NCBI RefSeq assembly: GCF_003789055.1
Contig: NZ_ML119081.1
Span: 574,440-638,439 of the forward strand
Source of the DNA: Histidinibacterium lentulum
Lineage (GTDB): Bacteria > Pseudomonadota > Alphaproteobacteria > Rhodobacterales > Rhodobacteraceae
Direction of reading: 5' to 3'
Length of the DNA: 64,000 nucleotides
In this document: piece by piece, positions 61,158 to 64,000 of the stretch
Layout: each line of letters begins with the position of its first letter
Numbering within the stretch: the first letter of the stretch is position 1
Made by a program: the position numbers and the translations under genes
The notes under the pieces: model-generated
What the model saw: only the letters and a program-made list of their open reading frames with translations
What the model was told of the DNA's origin: nothing
The model's database searches: none

Positions 61158-61179
61158 ATTGACAGAAGGAGATCAGGCC

Positions 61180-62985
61180 GTGACGCCATCCAAGCGGCGC
61201 AACCCGACAGAGAAACGCGAACAAGTGTCTGTTACGGATGCAAAAATCCATTCCGAGACGAATGCGGGCCCGCAGTCCCAGCAAGCTGCGCCGCTTGCGG
61301 CGGATCTCGACGTCGCCACCGCCTTCCTCGAGACGCTGACGCACGAGCTCGACACCTCGATCGAGCCGACGGCCCCCAACCCCTTTCTCAACATGAGCCT
61401 GCATCTCCTGCGCTGCCACCTGCAGGGCAAGACGGTGACCGCTTCCACCATGGTCTCCGCCTCGGGCGTCCCCTACGCCACAGCCACCCGCAAGCTTGCC
61501 GAGATGCAGCGCCAGGGCCTGATCGAGCAGCGGCCGCGGTCCCGGACCGGCCGGTCCTTCTCGCTGCACCCGAGCGAATCCATGCTGACCTTCTGGGCGC
61601 AGCTTTCGGACCGGATCTGCCGACTCGGCCAGCAGACCTTCGGCGGCACCGGCCCCGGAGGCTCCGACTATTTCTTCGGCGGCTCCTACATGGGCACGCG
61701 GGGCCTGATCCCGCCGCCCAGCGTGCTGCCCCAGCCGCTCCGCCTGCCCGGGGGCCTGCGCGTGCTGGTCCACGGCGATCCGACCTTCATGGTCATGGAC
61801 GCGCTGAAGCGCCAGATCGAGCAGATCGTCGGCACCCGCATCCACCAGCGCGCCTTCTCCATCGACCGCCTGCGCGAGGAGGCCCTGCGCAACGCCGCCC
61901 GCCCCCAGAGCCGCTACGACCTCATCGCCGTCGACCTGCCCTGGATCGGAGAGTTCGTCACCCGCGGCGTGCTGCGTCCCCTCGACGAGGTGATGGACGT
62001 CGCGCGCCTCGATCCCGGGGATTTCCACACCGCCGGCTGGCGCGGTGCGCACTGGATGGGCCGGCCCTACGGCGTGCCCTCCCAGACCACGCCGGAGCTG
62101 CTCTTCTACCGCAAGGACTGGTTCGCCGAGGCCGGCATCGCGGCCCCCGGCACCACCGACGCCATGCTCGCTGCCGCCCGCCACTTCCACGCGCCCCGCC
62201 GGGGCCGCTACGGCATCGCCTGGAACGCCGCCCGCGGCACCGCTCTGGGACACACCTTCATGATGGTCTGCGCCGATTTCGGCCAGCCTCTGATCGACAT
62301 GCCGCGCATCGCCGGAGGCTATGACGCCGACCGCCTCGACCGCGACACCCAGGTGACCATCGACACCGACCGCGGCCGCGCCGCCGCCGAATTCCTGCTC
62401 GAGCTGCTGGCGCTCGCGCCGCCCGACATCCTGTCGATGTCCTGGTACGAACGCGTGCGCCCCTATGCCGAGGGCAAGGTCGCCATGGCCTACGGCTACA
62501 CGCTCCTCGCCCCCTATTTCGAGCTCGACCCCTCGTCCTCCGCCCATGGCAACACGGGCTACCTGCCCCATCCCGCCGGCCCCGGCGCCGATCCCGTGGC
62601 GCCCGTGGGCGGCTATGTCCTCGGCATCCCCGCGAACCTGCCGCCCGAGCGCGTGCCCGAGGCGGTGGAGGCGCTCATCGCCTTCACCTCGCCCGAGGCC
62701 CAGAAGCTCTATGTCCAGAACGGCAGCCGCACCAACCCGCGCTATTCCGTGGGCGCCGACCCCGAGGTGCGCCGGCTCAGCCCGATCTTCGAGGCCGTCG
62801 ACCAGATGTCCTGGCGCGACGAGCTGCAGTTCTGGCCGCGCCCGCCGATCCCGCAGATCAGCCGGATCTTCCAGATCTGCGGCGAGGAATTCCACGACAT
62901 GCTGCGCGGCGTCACCCGTCCGGGAGACGCGCTGGCCCGGGCCCAGGCCCGCGCCGAGGACACCCTGCGCGAAACGATCACTTAA
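61180..62985 (+). CDS. Winged-helix regulator fused to a family 1 solute-binding-protein domain
   Basis: This 601-residue protein has no signal peptide and no membrane helix. Residues 67-132 form a winged helix (NPFLNMSLHLLRCHLQGKTVTASTMV, then ATATRKLAEMQRQGLIEQRPR, wing RSFSLHP). Residues 190-600 look like a MalE-type binding protein: LRVLVHGD, YDLIAVDLPWIGEFV, YGVPSQTTPELLFYRKDWFAEAGI, YAEGKVAMAYGY, VAPVGGYVLGIP, and AFTSPEAQKLYVQNGSRTNPR. The start is a GTG with AAGGAG 8 nt upstream. It should bind DNA and a ligand in the cytosol, in a layout like SgrR but with another binding-protein family. It is divergent from a ribose-type importer and leads an SDR and an M24 gene. Confidence 0.85.
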   Translation: MTPSKRRNPTEKREQVSVTDAKIHSETNAGPQSQQAAPLAADLDVATAFLETLTHELDTSIEPTAPNPFLNMSLHLLRCHLQGKTVTASTMVSASGVPYATATRKLAEMQRQGLIEQRPRSRTGRSFSLHPSESMLTFWAQLSDRICRLGQQTFGGTGPGGSDYFFGGSYMGTRGLIPPPSVLPQPLRLPGGLRVLVHGDPTFMVMDALKRQIEQIVGTRIHQRAFSIDRLREEALRNAARPQSRYDLIAVDLPWIGEFVTRGVLRPLDEVMDVARLDPGDFHTAGWRGAHWMGRPYGVPSQTTPELLFYRKDWFAEAGIAAPGTTDAMLAAARHFHAPRRGRYGIAWNAARGTALGHTFMMVCADFGQPLIDMPRIAGGYDADRLDRDTQVTIDTDRGRAAAEFLLELLALAPPDILSMSWYERVRPYAEGKVAMAYGYTLLAPYFELDPSSSAHGNTGYLPHPAGPGADPVAPVGGYVLGIPANLPPERVPEAVEALIAFTSPEAQKLYVQNGSRTNPRYSVGADPEVRRLSPIFEAVDQMSWRDELQFWPRPPIPQISRIFQICGEEFHDMLRGVTRPGDALARAQARAEDTLRETIT

Positions 62986-62997
62986 GGGAGGACCGAC

Positions 62998-63804
62998 ATG
63001 GACCAGAGCCGCCTCAAGGGCAAGAACATCCTGATCACCGGCGCAGCCAAGGGCATGGGGGCGGCGAACGCCATCCATTTCGCCGAGCAGGGCGCCAATG
63101 TCTGCATCGGCGACATCGACGAGGCCGGCGCGCAGGAGACCGCCGAGGCGATCAACGCCAGGGGCAACGGTCGCGCCATCGCCGTCAGGATGGATGTCAC
63201 CAAGCGCGCGGACAACGCCGCCGCCGTCGCCGCCACCGTCGAGGCCTTCGGCGAGATCAACGTGGGCCTCTTCAACGCCGGCCTGAACAAGCCCCGGTTC
63301 TTCATGGACATCGACGAGGACAACTGGGACATGATCATGACCGTGAACACCAAGGCGATGTGGCTCGGCATGCAGGAGACCGCGCGCCAGATGATCAAGC
63401 AGGGCAAGCGCGACTACCCCTACAAGATCGTCAACGTGGGCTCGATCGCGTCCCGGAAGCCGCTGGTGGACGTCACCGTCTACTGTACCTCCAAATACGG
63501 CTGCCTCGCCCTGACCCATTGCGGCGCGGTGGCGCTGGCCGAGCATGGCATCACCGTGAACGGCTACGCGCCCGGCGTCGTGGTCACCCCGCTCTGGGAA
63601 CAGCTCGACAAGGACCTCATCGACATCGGCTTCAAGGAGCGCGAGGGCCAGGCCTACGAGGACATCGTCCGCGACGCGCTGCAGATCAAGCGCGTCTCCT
63701 ATCCCGACGACGTCAAGGGCACGGCGGCCTTCCTCGTCTCGTCCGACAGCGACTACATGACCGGGCAGATGATCCACATCGACGGTGGCTGGTGCATCCA
63801 GTGA
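62998..63804 (+). CDS. Short-chain dehydrogenase/reductase downstream of the wHTH-SBP regulator
   Basis: This 268-residue SDR has TGAAKGMG, GDIDEAG (NAD-type acidic residue), NAGLNKP, NVGSIASRKPL with the catalytic Ser, YCTSKYG as the Tyr-Lys pair, and the end SDSDYMTGQMIHIDGGWCIQ. It is a near relative of the SDR at 59130 on the other side of the regulator. The ATG follows the regulator stop by 12 nt with GGGAGG in between, so it is co-transcribed. It probably acts in the same pathway as the importer. Confidence 0.9.
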   Translation: MDQSRLKGKNILITGAAKGMGAANAIHFAEQGANVCIGDIDEAGAQETAEAINARGNGRAIAVRMDVTKRADNAAAVAATVEAFGEINVGLFNAGLNKPRFFMDIDEDNWDMIMTVNTKAMWLGMQETARQMIKQGKRDYPYKIVNVGSIASRKPLVDVTVYCTSKYGCLALTHCGAVALAEHGITVNGYAPGVVVTPLWEQLDKDLIDIGFKEREGQAYEDIVRDALQIKRVSYPDDVKGTAAFLVSSDSDYMTGQMIHIDGGWCIQ

Positions 63805-63819
63805 TCCTTTCTTCAGGTC

Positions 63820-63845
63820 CGCTCCGCCCTGCAGGCGGCGGAGCG
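63820..63845 (+). other. Hairpin between SDR and M24 genes
   Basis: CGCTCCGCC (63820-63828) pairs perfectly with GGCGGAGCG (63837-63845) over an 8-nt loop that contains CCTGCAGG. There is no T run. It may end or attenuate transcription between the two genes. Confidence 0.5.
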
Positions 63846-63874
63846 CTCGACCTCGTCCTTATGGGAGACAAGTC

Positions 63875-64000
63875 ATGAACATGGCGTTGACGCCGAATGT
63901 ATTGCAGCCGATGGATCTTGATCCGCACTGGCGTTGGGAGGGTCGTTTGCCGGCGTGGGGTCATACGTCGGTGGATTTCGAGCGGCGCGTGGATCATGAC
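63875..64000 (+). CDS. Probable M24-family (Xaa-Pro aminopeptidase/creatinase-like) protein, start only
   Basis: Only 42 codons are visible before the window ends. They begin MNMALTPNVLQPMDLDPHWRWEGRLPAWGH and go on with SVDFERRVDHD. This start resembles N-termini of M24-family peptidase-like proteins of related bacteria, as I recall them; the catalytic domain is outside the window. The visible codons use GAT, CAT, GGT, CGT and TTG more than the genes around it, which prefer C-ending codons. The start has GGGAGACAAGTC upstream. It would be the third gene behind the regulator. Confidence 0.5.
   Translation, partial: MNMALTPNVLQPMDLDPHWRWEGRLPAWGHTSVDFERRVDHD

Noticed and set aside
61057..63777. 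A 906-codon open frame opposite the regulator and SDR genes
   Set aside because: It spans two unrelated real genes and their gap and has no domain, which fits the third-position GC shadow effect.
1..64000. CRISPR arrays, insertion sequences, phage genes, rRNA
   Set aside because: No regularly spaced repeats, transposase or integrase motifs, terminal repeats or rRNA-like stretches were seen on either strand.

Overview
The window is high-GC DNA (roughly two thirds G+C by eye) with dense, often 4-nt-overlapping genes. Gene families and order fit an alphaproteobacterium, most likely a member of the Rhodobacterales. Pointers are the EPS cluster of ExoY/GumC type, an Acr3-ArsJ-GAPDH arsenic operon, several sugar ABC transporters with SDR dehydrogenases, and an M24 peptidase start. 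No rRNA, insertion sequence, phage gene or CRISPR array was seen. There is one tRNA gene with a CAU anticodon and encoded CCA. The assignment to a taxon is inference.

Layout. 1-631: the start of purM (minus strand, cut by the window edge) and the tRNA. 671-4714: a signalling module of a periplasmic molybdopterin-domain-like protein, a hybrid histidine kinase (PAS-HisKA-HATPase-REC-Hpt) and a divergent NarL/LuxR response regulator. 4896-17852: a thirteen-gene exopolysaccharide cluster, all on the plus strand (pyruvyl transferase, flippase, FrhB-like protein, acyltransferase, polymerase-like protein, glycosyltransferases, an Alg14/Alg13 pair, a Wzz/GumC protein with a degenerate kinase domain, and an ExoY-type priming transferase). 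18339-23047: a complete branched-chain-amino-acid-type ABC importer behind a promoter carrying a LacI-family palindrome. 23338-25693: a SulP anion transporter and a tandem universal stress protein. 25697-29806: an arsenic operon, arsR-arsC fusion / GAPDH / arsJ / acr3, each overlapping the next by 4 nt. 29930-31565: two SDR genes. 31576-41881: a carbohydrate operon (GH43, Gfo/Idh/MocA, TIM-barrel isomerase, GH2 beta-mannosidase, MsmK-type ATPase, two permeases, binding protein), with a divergent LacI regulator at 42049 and a 36-bp palindrome between them. 43161-48258: an RND pump and its adaptor with a divergent TetR regulator. 48269-52014: an SbcCD/YhaNO-like ATPase and phosphoesterase pair. 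52240-54746: a redoxin-like/prolyl-hydroxylase fusion, an ECF sigma factor and a membrane anti-sigma candidate. 54786-64000: a ribose-type sugar ABC operon with an SDR and a ThuA-like protein. Divergent from it is an unusual regulator that joins a winged helix to a MalE-type binding-protein domain, followed by another SDR and the start of an M24-family peptidase gene.

The most unusual item is that regulator (61180-62985). It has no signal peptide, carries a type-2 periplasmic-binding-protein fold behind a winged helix, and faces an importer whose own binding protein is of the type-1 fold. The intergenic region between them carries at least five GGAC(A)/TGTCC elements. Other notable points are a probable CTG start with a CTGA overlap for the hybrid kinase, an ArsR-ArsC fusion whose operator covers its own start codon, and a hairpin directly downstream of all three ABC binding-protein genes.
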